Of a stretch of DNA of 64,000 nt, positions 18,198 to 28,393 are shown in pieces. The notes beneath the pieces are model-generated. The model was not told where the DNA came from. It made no database searches and saw only the letters and a list, made by a program, of their open reading frames with translations. Origin of the DNA: Chitinophagaceae bacterium (GTDB taxonomy: Bacteria; Bacteroidota; Bacteroidia; Chitinophagales; Chitinophagaceae); assembly GCA_020403455.1 (NCBI GenBank), contig JADBXP010000016.1, positions 84,020-148,019 of the forward strand, written 5' to 3'. A program made the translations under genes and the position numbers. The stretch's first letter is position 1, and every line of letters begins with the position of its first letter.

Positions 18198-18271
18198 GAC
18201 TAGTGATTTTAATGAATGAATAATGAACCAAAATTATTACCCCCTATAATGTACTACCTGACACAAATGTG

Positions 18272-18883
18272 TCAAAATTTCTGTTGGGCAAGCTTCTGTC
18301 TTATGCGGGTAAGAGTTTGCCGCTCAATACCTAGAAAAGAAGATAAAAAAGTTAATGATACCCTGTTAAATAGATTGGGATTTTCCTTAACGAAATCTAA
18401 ATAACGTGTTTCTGCATTATCAAACAAAAAACCCTCGATTCTTTTTTGTTGAGTCTTTAAAACCTCCTCAGCAATCAATCTGCCATATCTTTCTATTAGT
18501 GGAAATCGGTTGTAGCCCTCTTGTATATGCTGATATGATAAATTTACAATTATGGTGTTTTCTATACACTGAAAAAAATACTTACAGGGTGTTTGTGTGA
18601 TAAAGGCAGAAAAATGTGTTGCATACTTTCTCTCCCTTATGAAATTGACTGTAATTTCATCCCCCCCATTGTTTACATAAAAAGATCGGAGAAGACCTCT
18701 GTATACGAAACCTATAACTCTTTGGATTGAATTGGCCTCAATGTAAAACTGCTTTGTTGTAAGATTTGAAACGGTAATCCCACTCTCCAGATAATTCAAC
18801 TCGAGATCAGATATGTTGGGACAAAGTGATTTTACTGAATCCAAAAATGATGTAATAGCACTTTCATTGTTTACATCTGTCAT
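18272..18883 (-). CDS. Crp/Fnr family transcriptional regulator
   Basis: cNMP-binding-like N-terminal half and C-terminal HTH (RVSLTFLSSFLGIERQTLTRIRQKLAQ). Confidence 0.82.
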   Translation of the reverse strand: MTDVNNESAITSFLDSVKSLCPNISDLELNYLESGITVSNLTTKQFYIEANSIQRVIGFVYRGLLRSFYVNNGGDEITVNFIRERKYATHFSAFITQTPCKYFFQCIENTIIVNLSYQHIQEGYNRFPLIERYGRLIAEEVLKTQQKRIEGFLFDNAETRYLDFVKENPNLFNRVSLTFLSSFLGIERQTLTRIRQKLAQQKF

Positions 18884-19221
18884 CTATATCAATTTAAATG
18901 AAGTTGCACATTTCTTGTATTTTATAAAACAAGTTTGCGCTTTCAACACAAGGCAAGTTTACTTGATTAAATACTACCTCCACAAAAGCCATTTTTTTCA
19001 AATTTAAACAAAACAAGTGATATGAGTAATTACAGTTCCCCCACTGATATAATCTATTTTCAGACATGATTCTACCTGTCAATTCACTAAAAGCTATGCT
19101 AGCTCACGACGGTTGACGCATGTTAAATGCTGTTATGGTGCTATGAAGTTATAATCTTTAATTTTTCTACCATGATTGTTGTGCAAATACTAGCCGTCTA
19201 TCCAATAAAAAAAATAAAAAA

Positions 19222-19254
19222 AAGGGACTGTCTCAAAAAGTGAGACAGCCCCTT
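19222..19254 (-). terminator. Rho-independent terminator of the M16 peptidase gene
   Basis: - strand AAGGGGCTGTCTCA-CTTTT-TGAGACAGTCCCTT followed by a T-rich tract; lies just downstream of the stop at 19271. Confidence 0.82.
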
Positions 19255-19270
19255 ACCTGTAACAATGCAA

Positions 19271-22078
19271 TTAATTCTCCGGATTCAACACAGCCACCAA
19301 ATTCGGCGCATTTAAAACCTGTTGACACAAGCGCTGCAACTGATCTCCCGTTGCCTGTTTCACTTTTTCAGGATAAGCCAGTACCCAAGCGGGGTCAGTC
19401 TGTTCGATGAATGCGCGGGATAGCCCACTTAACCAATAGTCATTCTGTTTGATGCTTTCAGTATATTGGTTCTTGAGTGTCTCCTTCACTTTTTCCAAAT
19501 CTTTTGCTTCCACTCCTTTTTCAGAAATGTTCTTGACAATATCAAAAAAGGCAGCAGTGAGTTTGTCTACATTCTCGGGGCCGCATGGGAAAGAAGCACC
19601 TATTGAGTAGTGCTCATAGGGTCGCTTTTCCCATCCACCGCGTATACCTCCACCATAAATGCCACCCATTTCTTCACGTAATTTTTCAATGATCTTGATG
19701 TTGATCACATCACATAGCATTGTCAAATGAAGATTGGTCTCTTGATTATAAGGAAGTTCACTACTGTATTGTATCACCACAAAACTCTGCTTGTCTGCTC
19801 CTTTTTTAACCACCAATTTACCCGGACCTTTTGCCGGTCTTAAACCAACATCTTTGAAAGTATGATCCGCCTTTGTAGCAGGCAAACTACCCAAATAAGT
19901 GGTCAACAATGGCTTTATTTTCTCTACATCCAGATTGCCTACAAAAGTAAAATGAAGTCCGTCAGCATTGCCAAAAATCTGTTTGTAGATCTCCATGGAC
20001 CTGTCCAGACTTAAGGATTTAAAAGATTCTGCAGTCTCCATTTTTGGTGCCCAGGGGTGGTCACCATACACAACTTTATTGAGGGTATCTCTGAAATAAT
20101 TCTGTGGTACAGACTTCATGTTCTCGATAAAGCTCTTTTGTGAATTCACAAAAGTCTGGAACAATGCCTGATCTTTTCTGGGAGCGGTAAAATGAAGATG
20201 TACCAACTGGAAAAATGTTTCCAGGTCTTTTACACTAGATGAACCTTCAATACCTTCATCACTGGTATTCATGTAGGGTGTAACTGAAACAGACTTCCCG
20301 GCTAAAAACTTACGGAGATCAACAGGCGTAAAATCTTTTATGCCCATGCTATTGACCAGAACAGCAGCATATTCAGCATTCATGCGGTCCGCTGCCGGGA
20401 AGAGGTAGGTTCCTCCTCTGCGCCAGGCATCCATCTGAATCTCGTCATTCTTAAAGGTGGTTGGTTTCAGTGTGACTGTAATTCCATTGCTCAGCTTCAG
20501 GTCAGTAGTTCCCAGTGCCGCATTGCTGCTTTCACTTAGAATTTTACCGGGAGTTGGCATCTTATCAATCAACTTCTTCGCCAGCTGCTTCTCCTCGTAA
20601 GGAACCGCCGGTATGGCCCTGGCTGCTGTTATGTAAGATGTCAGGGTATCTGCAGCAGGAAGCGAACTTTTACTTTTCTCGCTTCCCATGATCAACGCGA
20701 AGAAACCCTGTTGCTTGGCAGTCTTTTTAGCCAAAGCATTCACCTCATCGATGGTAATGGTAGGCAAAACTTCCTGCAAGTACTTATATCTGTTCTCGAT
20801 CCCGGGTGCCGGCTCGCCCTTCAAAAAGTGATTGATATACGCATTAACCAAAACATCTGACTTGGTCTTGTCCTTGTCCTTAAATGCACGCTCCACAGAA
20901 TTCAGTTGATTGGTTTTGGCACGCTCAAGTTCTGAGGCAAGAAAGCCAAACTTTTTCACACTTTCAGTTACAGCCTCCATGGCACGGATAGCGGGCTGTG
21001 CAGGCTTATCACCCAAAAAGGCTACTGATGCAAATGAATTATATCCTCTGATGAATCCGGAAAATGAGGCACCTGCGGCAATAAAGGGTGCATTGGGTTG
21101 TTGTGAGATTTCTGTCAAGCGCTGACTTATCATCTGGTTGTACAATCCCTCTATGATGGTTTGACGATAATCACCCCAGGTTTTAACTACGGGTGACTTT
21201 TCAATATAATTGATGACCTGCAAAATGTTGTAAGGCTGTTCTTTATCTGTCAACACCATGCTCTGGTTCACCTTGCGATCAGCAATGGGAATGATGGCAG
21301 GCCGTGGAGTAGGATTCGGTGGATTCTTGTACTTGCTGAAATGAGCAATGATTTTCTTCTCTGCTACCTCAGGCTCCATATCACCCACCACGATCACAGA
21401 CATAAGATTAGGTCGATACCAGGTCTTATAAAAATTAATCAACGATGATGGTTTGAAATTTTGAAGGATACTGTCTTTACCTATGGGAAGACGGGTGCTA
21501 TAAGCAGAACCATTGAATAGTACGGGCAAATATTGTTTATTCATCCGCTCACCTGCCCCTTTGCTCAGGCGTGATTCTTCCAATACCACACCCCGCTCCT
21601 TATTGATTTCTGCAGTATCGAGCAATGCATTGAAAGCCCAATCCTCTATAATGGTGAATCCCTTTTCCAATTTAACAGAATCATCAGTGGGTATTGGAAG
21701 TATATAAACCGTTTCATCAAATGAAGTGTACGCATTCAGGTCTGCTCCAAACTCAACTCCGATGGATTGCAAATAACTTACCAGTTCATTTTTGGGGAAA
21801 TTTTTAGAGCCATTGAAATTCATGTGCTCCATAAAGTGCGCTAACCCCTGCTGATCGGGGGTTTCTAACACAGAACCTGCATTCACCACCAATCTCAATT
21901 GTACCTTTTTAGCAGGTAAACTGTTCTTTTGAATGTAATAAGTTAGTCCATTGGCTAACTTACCCACCTTTACATTGGGATTGAGCGGAATGGCTTGCTT
22001 GGGCTGAAATTGAGCTTCTGCCATCAGTGCAGAAAACAGCAACATCCAACCCCCTAAAAATACCCGGTTGATTTTCAT
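19271..22078 (-). CDS. M16 family metallopeptidase (insulinase/pitrilysin-like), secreted
   Basis: Signal peptide; inverted zinc motif HFMEH in GLAHFMEHMNFNGSKNFP; 935 aa with two M16-like halves. Confidence 0.93.
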   Translation of the reverse strand: MKINRVFLGGWMLLFSALMAEAQFQPKQAIPLNPNVKVGKLANGLTYYIQKNSLPAKKVQLRLVVNAGSVLETPDQQGLAHFMEHMNFNGSKNFPKNELVSYLQSIGVEFGADLNAYTSFDETVYILPIPTDDSVKLEKGFTIIEDWAFNALLDTAEINKERGVVLEESRLSKGAGERMNKQYLPVLFNGSAYSTRLPIGKDSILQNFKPSSLINFYKTWYRPNLMSVIVVGDMEPEVAEKKIIAHFSKYKNPPNPTPRPAIIPIADRKVNQSMVLTDKEQPYNILQVINYIEKSPVVKTWGDYRQTIIEGLYNQMISQRLTEISQQPNAPFIAAGASFSGFIRGYNSFASVAFLGDKPAQPAIRAMEAVTESVKKFGFLASELERAKTNQLNSVERAFKDKDKTKSDVLVNAYINHFLKGEPAPGIENRYKYLQEVLPTITIDEVNALAKKTAKQQGFFALIMGSEKSKSSLPAADTLTSYITAARAIPAVPYEEKQLAKKLIDKMPTPGKILSESSNAALGTTDLKLSNGITVTLKPTTFKNDEIQMDAWRRGGTYLFPAADRMNAEYAAVLVNSMGIKDFTPVDLRKFLAGKSVSVTPYMNTSDEGIEGSSSVKDLETFFQLVHLHFTAPRKDQALFQTFVNSQKSFIENMKSVPQNYFRDTLNKVVYGDHPWAPKMETAESFKSLSLDRSMEIYKQIFGNADGLHFTFVGNLDVEKIKPLLTTYLGSLPATKADHTFKDVGLRPAKGPGKLVVKKGADKQSFVVIQYSSELPYNQETNLHLTMLCDVINIKIIEKLREEMGGIYGGGIRGGWEKRPYEHYSIGASFPCGPENVDKLTAAFFDIVKNISEKGVEAKDLEKVKETLKNQYTESIKQNDYWLSGLSRAFIEQTDPAWVLAYPEKVKQATGDQLQRLCQQVLNAPNLVAVLNPEN

Positions 22079-22165
22079 ATTGTATGATTTATTAAACTAA
22101 AGTAGAATATAACCCCGAATCAAATGTTATTAAAATGTTATAACGGGTCAAAATAGATACTTGTG

Positions 22166-24328
22166 CTACTTTTCAGCCTCCGGCTGAAGATTTTTTTCAA
22201 CAACCACCAGGTCCGATAGATTAACATTCAATGGGAGTTGTCCGATTTGTACGATGGCCCTTTTTCCCCTGACTTCCTTCACTGTGCCAACTTGGTGGTT
22301 CTTGTGAAGTTTCACCATACTTCCGGCTCTTATTTCATGATCAGGTAATTCCCGGTACTGTTTATTCACCTTACCTGCCATTTTTTTTACTGCCACTGAT
22401 TCTTTTTTCCCAAACAACAAATCCCTTAGGTTCCTAATCACCTCCTGCTTGTCATCGGTTTTCTTGTAATCGGTAACCACCTGCCGCAATTTCCGCTCCA
22501 TGTCTTTGAGGTAGGCAAGTTGGGTGGCATTCATTTTGTTTTTCTCTCTCAGCATTTCGAGGTCTTGCCGGTGTTTTTCTTGTTGAACCACCTGCTCCAT
22601 TTGCTTTTTTAGTGCGGAATTTTCTTTGAGCAGCTTTTGCAACTCAGCTCTTTCCTTTTGCACTTCCTGCAAATCTCTTTCTGTTCGATTGAGTAATTTA
22701 TCCAGACTAAAATGATTCTCGTCTACCAGCTTTCTGGCTTTGTTGATCAGGTGGCGGGATAGTCCGATTCGTTCTGCAATGGCAAACGTGTATGAACTGC
22801 CAGGTTTTCCTATCACCAGTTGGTAAAGGGGTTGGAGATTTGCTTCATCGAACAACATAGCCGCATTGACTACTCCCCGGGTGTGATTGGCCATTACTTT
22901 CAGATTCAGGTAATGGGTAGTAACAATACCCTGAGCGTGTTTGTGGGACAATTCTTCCAATATCACTTCGGCAAAGGCACCCCCCAGGTTGGGGTCACTT
23001 CCACTGCCAAGTTCATCGATAAAAAACAAAGTTTTTCCATTGGCATTTTCCATAAAATGCTTCATGTGCAGGAGGTGACTTGAATAAGTACTCAGCTCAA
23101 ATGCCAGGTTCTGAGTATCGCCCATGTGGATGAACAATTGTCTGAAAATACCCATCTCACTATCGGGGTGAACGGGGACCAGTAAGCCACTTTGCACCAT
23201 AAGCTGCAATAATCCTGCGGTCTTCATGGTGACGGTTTTCCCTCCGGCATTGGGCCCACTGATAACCAAAATGCGCTGGTCATCGTGGAGTGTAATATTC
23301 AATGGAATGGTTTTTTTTCCCGCTGCCCGGTTATATAGAAGGAGCAGGGGGTGACAGGCATTTATCAATTTCATCTGAGCTCGATCTGATATCACCGGCA
23401 TGTGCGCATCCATGTCCATCGCCAGTTTAGCTTTTGCCCGAATGAAATCATAATCGGCCGTTACCCGGTAATATTCCCGCAACAGGGGAGCATAGACTGA
23501 AATCTCTGTAGTTAATTCACGAAATATGCGGTGTATCTCCTGTCTTTCCTCGTTCTCCAAGGAATATAGCTCGTTGTTGAGTTCTATGGTTTCTTCGGGT
23601 TCAATGAATGCAGTTTTCCTACTGTCACTCTCCCCGTGATATATACCTTTGACCATTCTTTTGTGTTCGGAGAATACAGCCACCACCCTCCTACCATTGC
23701 TGAAACTTTCTGCTATATCGGCGCTGAAACCGGCTTTCTGTAACTTACCTACCACCCTTTCAAAAACCCGGCGAAGTTCATGCCTCTTTTTATACAACTG
23801 TTGTCGTATATGCTGTAATTCCGGGGAGGCAGTATCTTTTACTGCACCGGTTTCATCCAGAACTTGCTGAATCGCCTCAGGAATCTTTTTTTCCTCATAG
23901 CAACCGTCGAGAATTTCCGCTAATGCGGGAAAGGATTGCCTGCGCTCCGCATCCATCCAGCGAAATATCTGCTGCAGGTTATCACAGAGCCTTGCAATAA
24001 GCAGCCATTGTTCTGCCACCAAAACAGCCCCCGGGATTCCGAGCAATTTTAATTCTCTCTGCAATGGTGCCGTGAAGTCATTCGGTAAATGTTGTTGTTG
24101 GCGGAGTATAAGTAAATACTCATGTGCCTGCTTCAATTCGCGGATAATGTATTCTTTTTTGGTATGTACCCGCAGGTTTTCCGCCCTTTCTTTGGCAGGT
24201 TGAATTCGGGTATAATTGGTCAGCAAACCGATGACCTTATCGAACTCTAATTGGGTAAAAGCATTTTCAGGATATCCGCGCATCTGTTTTGATTCTTCCG
24301 TCGCGAAGGTACAATTTGCCATTGGCAT
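22166..24328 (-). CDS. MutS2-like ATPase (no obvious Smr domain)
   Basis: Walker A ISGPNAGGKTVTMKTAG, DELGSGSDPNLGGAFAEVILEEL, long coiled coil, KOW-like GSMVKLHKNHQVGTVKEVRGKRAIVQIG. Start could be the internal ATG at 24283 (MRGYPENAF). Confidence 0.88.
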   Translation of the reverse strand: MPMANCTFATEESKQMRGYPENAFTQLEFDKVIGLLTNYTRIQPAKERAENLRVHTKKEYIIRELKQAHEYLLILRQQQHLPNDFTAPLQRELKLLGIPGAVLVAEQWLLIARLCDNLQQIFRWMDAERRQSFPALAEILDGCYEEKKIPEAIQQVLDETGAVKDTASPELQHIRQQLYKKRHELRRVFERVVGKLQKAGFSADIAESFSNGRRVVAVFSEHKRMVKGIYHGESDSRKTAFIEPEETIELNNELYSLENEERQEIHRIFRELTTEISVYAPLLREYYRVTADYDFIRAKAKLAMDMDAHMPVISDRAQMKLINACHPLLLLYNRAAGKKTIPLNITLHDDQRILVISGPNAGGKTVTMKTAGLLQLMVQSGLLVPVHPDSEMGIFRQLFIHMGDTQNLAFELSTYSSHLLHMKHFMENANGKTLFFIDELGSGSDPNLGGAFAEVILEELSHKHAQGIVTTHYLNLKVMANHTRGVVNAAMLFDEANLQPLYQLVIGKPGSSYTFAIAERIGLSRHLINKARKLVDENHFSLDKLLNRTERDLQEVQKERAELQKLLKENSALKKQMEQVVQQEKHRQDLEMLREKNKMNATQLAYLKDMERKLRQVVTDYKKTDDKQEVIRNLRDLLFGKKESVAVKKMAGKVNKQYRELPDHEIRAGSMVKLHKNHQVGTVKEVRGKRAIVQIGQLPLNVNLSDLVVVEKNLQPEAEK

Positions 24329-24412
24329 CGTGGAGACATCCTTCTCTCTGGCAGCTTCATTTTTTTTTCAACCAAACTGCGATTCACTTGTTGATTGAGT
24401 AAATTCACTCGT

Positions 24413-25063
24413 ATGTTCAGGAAACTCCTTACCTTTTCTATAAGTTGCTGTCTGTTCTCCTGCGCACAGTCCGCCGAACCAGAAAAAATAAGTATTATGT
24501 CCCAGGAAGTCCTACCCGCCGGTGTTGTAACTGATACTGCCTATTTTGGCGAAGGTTGCTTTTGGTGTACCGAGGCATTTTTTCAACGGCTGAAAGGTGT
24601 ATACGCCGTTCAAAGTGGTTATGGTGGAGGTTGGGTGGACAATCCGACTTATGAGCAGGTTTGCGATAAAAATACTGGACATGTAGAATTGGCGCGGATT
24701 GTTTATAATCCGAAGGAAATCAGTTTTGATGAGTTGCTGGAAGTATTTTGGAAGACACATGACCCCACTACCATGGATCGTCAGGGAAATGATGCCGGAC
24801 CACAATACCGGAGTGTCATTTATTATGTCAACGAAGAACAAAAGCAAAAAGCAGAAAAATACAAGTCCGCTCTCGATAAAAGCGGTGCCTGGGATAAACC
24901 CATTGTAACGCTCATTGAACCCTTCAAAAACTATTATCCTGCTGAAAATTATCACCAAAATTACTACAACGACAACCCCAACCAGGGCTATTGCCGGTAT
25001 GTAATTGCCCCGAAACTGGAGAAATTCGAAAAGGTTTTCAAAGACAAACTGCGCAAGCAATAA
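24413..25063 (+). CDS. msrA: peptide-methionine (S)-S-oxide reductase
   Basis: GEGCFWCTEAFFQRLKGVYAVQSGYGGG..NPTYEQVCDKNTGHVEL..DPTTMDRQGNDAGPQYRSVIYY. Lipoprotein-like leader MFRKLLTFSISCCLFSC from ATG 24413 (track start 24395). Confidence 0.95.
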   Translation: MFRKLLTFSISCCLFSCAQSAEPEKISIMSQEVLPAGVVTDTAYFGEGCFWCTEAFFQRLKGVYAVQSGYGGGWVDNPTYEQVCDKNTGHVELARIVYNPKEISFDELLEVFWKTHDPTTMDRQGNDAGPQYRSVIYYVNEEQKQKAEKYKSALDKSGAWDKPIVTLIEPFKNYYPAENYHQNYYNDNPNQGYCRYVIAPKLEKFEKVFKDKLRKQ

Positions 25064-25138
25064 AGGATTTCCTCGCTACTTTCTTTTTCAGGGTTGTTTT
25101 TTGGATTTATTTCGCAAGTGTTGATGTACTTTTAAGGT

Positions 25139-26842
25139 ATGAAGTACATCTTACTACTGTTATTTATCAGCACTTTTTCCGTTTCTCCTTCCAGCGCCCA
25201 GCTGATGGAAAAGAAAGAGAAATTTACCGAGGCCGATACCCTTCGGGGAAGTCTGAACGCCCGAAGAACCTGGTGGAATGTGCAGCGCTATGACATCGTT
25301 GTTCAGCCCGATTTAGCTAAAAGAACCATAACCGGACAAAACCGAATTACCTTTTCTATAGCGAAAGCATCTGGAGAAATGCAAATTGATTTGCAGCAAC
25401 CCATGCAAATTGATAGCATTGTCTGGAATTATACCGGTGGCAAGAGTTTGCCTTTCTCTAGGATGAATAACATTGCAGTGGTCAGTTTTCCATCGATACC
25501 TCAGGGATTGAAAGAAACCAGCATCACTATTTTTTTCAGTGGAAAACCTGTAATAGCGGTTCGCCCCCCCTGGGATGGTGGCTGGATATGGACAAGAGAT
25601 GAGAATGGGAATCCTTGGATCAGCGCTGCCTGTCAGGGACTAGGTGCCAGTGTTTGGTATCCCTGCAAAGACCATCAAAGCGATGAACCTGATCAGGGTG
25701 CTAGTCTAACCATGATTGTTCCGGATGGTTTGACCGGTGTAGCAAATGGAAGACTGATTAAAGAGGAAGCTGTAAAACCCGGACTGAAATCTTTTACCTG
25801 GGAAGTAAAAAATCCGATTAATAATTACAACCTGATTCCTTATATAGGAAAATATACCAACTTCACCGACACACTTTTAGGGGAGAAAGGAAAACTGGAT
25901 CTTTCTTATTGGGTTTTGGAAGACCATGTAGATGATGCCAAAAAACAATTTACCCAGGCAAAGTCCATGCTCCGCGCTTTCGAATACTGGCTGGGCCCCT
26001 ACCCTTTTTATGAAGACGCTTTTAAGCTGGTAGAAGCCCCTCACCTGGGAATGGAGCACCAAAGTGCGATTGCCTATGGCAATAAATTTTTGAACGGCTA
26101 CCTCGGTATGGATCTGAGCAATACCGGCTGGGGACTGAAATGGGATTACATTATTGTGCATGAAAGCGGGCATGAATGGTTTGCGAACAACATCACGAGC
26201 AATGACATTGCTGATATGTGGATACACGAGGGTTATACAACGTATACGGAAACTTTGTACACAGAATATCTCTTTGGAAAACAAGCAGGCAATGAATACA
26301 ATTACGGTCTTCGTCAGAACATAGAAAACCAGACTCCAATTGTAGGTCCTTATGGAGTCAACAAGGAAGGAAGTGGTGATATGTATCCTAAGACTGCGAA
26401 CATGATTCATAGCATCCGCCATGCTATGAACAACGACTCCCTTTTTCGCAGTTACCTGCGCGCAATGAACAAAGAGTTTTATCATGCGCAGGTTGATTAT
26501 GCTGATATCGAAAAAATTACTTCCCGATATACCGGTTGGTCAGTATCTTCTATTTTTCGGCAGTACCTCACCACCACACAAATTCCAAGATTCGCTTATG
26601 CGCTGGCACCTGATGGCAAAACAATCTTTTACCGCTGGGAAAATTGTCTGGAAGATTTTGACCTCCCCGTTTGGTTAGGATTGTCTTCTCCCGAAGGGAA
26701 ACAAGTTCAACTCAGACCCGAGGGTAATCAATGGAAAAAATGGAGTGGTGACGTGGGCATCAATAGTAATTCCATTAAAGAAATTGAAAAAATGTATTAT
26801 TGTGCCCTGCGGCAACAAACATTCACCGAAGAGTTCAAATAA
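25139..26842 (+). CDS. M1 family metallopeptidase
   Basis: Signal peptide; GMEHQS; zinc motif HESGHEWFANN..DMWIHEGYTTYTE. Confidence 0.93.
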   Translation: MKYILLLLFISTFSVSPSSAQLMEKKEKFTEADTLRGSLNARRTWWNVQRYDIVVQPDLAKRTITGQNRITFSIAKASGEMQIDLQQPMQIDSIVWNYTGGKSLPFSRMNNIAVVSFPSIPQGLKETSITIFFSGKPVIAVRPPWDGGWIWTRDENGNPWISAACQGLGASVWYPCKDHQSDEPDQGASLTMIVPDGLTGVANGRLIKEEAVKPGLKSFTWEVKNPINNYNLIPYIGKYTNFTDTLLGEKGKLDLSYWVLEDHVDDAKKQFTQAKSMLRAFEYWLGPYPFYEDAFKLVEAPHLGMEHQSAIAYGNKFLNGYLGMDLSNTGWGLKWDYIIVHESGHEWFANNITSNDIADMWIHEGYTTYTETLYTEYLFGKQAGNEYNYGLRQNIENQTPIVGPYGVNKEGSGDMYPKTANMIHSIRHAMNNDSLFRSYLRAMNKEFYHAQVDYADIEKITSRYTGWSVSSIFRQYLTTTQIPRFAYALAPDGKTIFYRWENCLEDFDLPVWLGLSSPEGKQVQLRPEGNQWKKWSGDVGINSNSIKEIEKMYYCALRQQTFTEEFK

Positions 26843-26895
26843 GCATTGTTATTTCTGAAGCATAGATCCAGGTCAACCATAACCAGAGATAAAGC

Positions 26896-28392
26896 ATGGG
26901 GAACATAAGAAAACAGACCATCGTTTCCAGTATCCTGGTTTATTTAGGATTTGGTGTAGGAGCAGTCAATATGTTGCTCTATTCCTCCGAATCCGGTCCT
27001 TTCTCGCTGGAGGAATTCGGCCTCACGCGCATTTTTTTTGATTATGCTCAAAACATGCTTGCACTGGGTGCATTGGGAACAATTCCGGTTATTTATAAGT
27101 TTTATCCGTTTTACAAAGACAATCTTCCGAAAGAGAAAATGGATATCATGACCTGGGCATTGTTTTCAACCATCATAGGCATGTTGCTTATATTACTTCT
27201 TGCCTGGTTGTTTCAATCTTATTTCGTCAACATTTATACTGCAAAATCCGGTTTGGTGGTGGATTATTACAATTGGATGATCCCCTTTTCCCTGGGCATG
27301 CTCTTTTTTTCTGTACTGGAGGGATTTAGCTGGGCGGTCGGCAAAAGTGTGCTCTCGAATTTTCTGAAAGAAACCCTGTTGCGCATCATCACTTTTTTTC
27401 TCATCGTGGCAGTCTATTTGGGCTGGATTGAATACGCTACTTTCATCCATCTTTTTTCATTTCTCTATCTGATCATTTTTTTGGTATTACTGATTCAACT
27501 GATCAGGGAAAACAAACTACATTTTTCTTTTACCATCAGTCGGGTAACCAAAAAGTTTTGGAAAAAAATGCTGGGGATGCAATTACTCACCTATGGTGGT
27601 AACTGTATTGCATCCATTGCAGCCACCATTGATGTATTCATCATTGCCGGTTTTCAAAACCTGAAAGCAGTAGGTATTTTTGTTTTTGCGCAATATGCCG
27701 CCAACCTGATTCAAGTGCCCCTGCGCAGCATACAAGCGGTTTCCGCAGGTATTCTTTCACAAGCCTGGAAAGATAAAAACCTGAAAGAGATTGATCGCAT
27801 CTACAAAAGATCTTGTATCAATTTATTGCTGCTTGCACTTTTTGTTTTTGGTAATCTCTGGCTGAACGTAAAAGAAGCCATTCAGGTACTTCATATCCAA
27901 AATGCCTATGCTGACGGACTTACCGTAATTTTTGTATTAGGGATGGTGAGAATTATTGATGCAGGTACCGGACTCAATGCTTTGGTGATCAACACATCCA
28001 CCTTCTGGAAATTTGATTTTTACAGTGGTGTTGTTTTATTGGCACTCCGCTTGCCCCTCACCTATTTTTTAATTAAGAATTATGGCATATTGGGTTCAGC
28101 AGTTGCAGAGTTGATTGCTTACAGCATTTACAATTTTATCCGTTTTGAATTCTTGCGTAAAAAATTCAAGATGCAACCTTTTGATGCAAAAACGCTTTAT
28201 GCCCTTGTTCTAGCTATTGCAGCTTATTTTATAGCAAATATGATAGGCTACCCACTTTCCGGCTGGCCCTCCATTGCCATCAAAGCAATTGTCTTTTCCG
28301 GATTAATGGTTATTGGAATTTTTTATTGGAAAATAACCCCTGATGCTCATCAGTTACTGGATGTGGCTAAAAACAGATGGGGGAAAAAATAA
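26896..28392 (+). CDS. polysaccharide biosynthesis/flippase-type membrane protein (MATE/Wzx-like)
   Basis: 498 aa with about 12-14 hydrophobic segments; MGNIRKQTIVSSILVYLGFGVGAVNMLL start typical of oligosaccharide flippases. Confidence 0.8.
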   Translation: MGNIRKQTIVSSILVYLGFGVGAVNMLLYSSESGPFSLEEFGLTRIFFDYAQNMLALGALGTIPVIYKFYPFYKDNLPKEKMDIMTWALFSTIIGMLLILLLAWLFQSYFVNIYTAKSGLVVDYYNWMIPFSLGMLFFSVLEGFSWAVGKSVLSNFLKETLLRIITFFLIVAVYLGWIEYATFIHLFSFLYLIIFLVLLIQLIRENKLHFSFTISRVTKKFWKKMLGMQLLTYGGNCIASIAATIDVFIIAGFQNLKAVGIFVFAQYAANLIQVPLRSIQAVSAGILSQAWKDKNLKEIDRIYKRSCINLLLLALFVFGNLWLNVKEAIQVLHIQNAYADGLTVIFVLGMVRIIDAGTGLNALVINTSTFWKFDFYSGVVLLALRLPLTYFLIKNYGILGSAVAELIAYSIYNFIRFEFLRKKFKMQPFDAKTLYALVLAIAAYFIANMIGYPLSGWPSIAIKAIVFSGLMVIGIFYWKITPDAHQLLDVAKNRWGKK

Positions 28393-28393
28393 A

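Noticed and set aside
24512-25060. 182-aa ORF antisense to msrA
   Set aside because: Entirely within the well-supported msrA gene; no recognisable domain.
25877-26485. 202-aa ORF antisense to the M1 peptidase
   Set aside because: Fully antisense to a conserved coding region; composition not protein-like.
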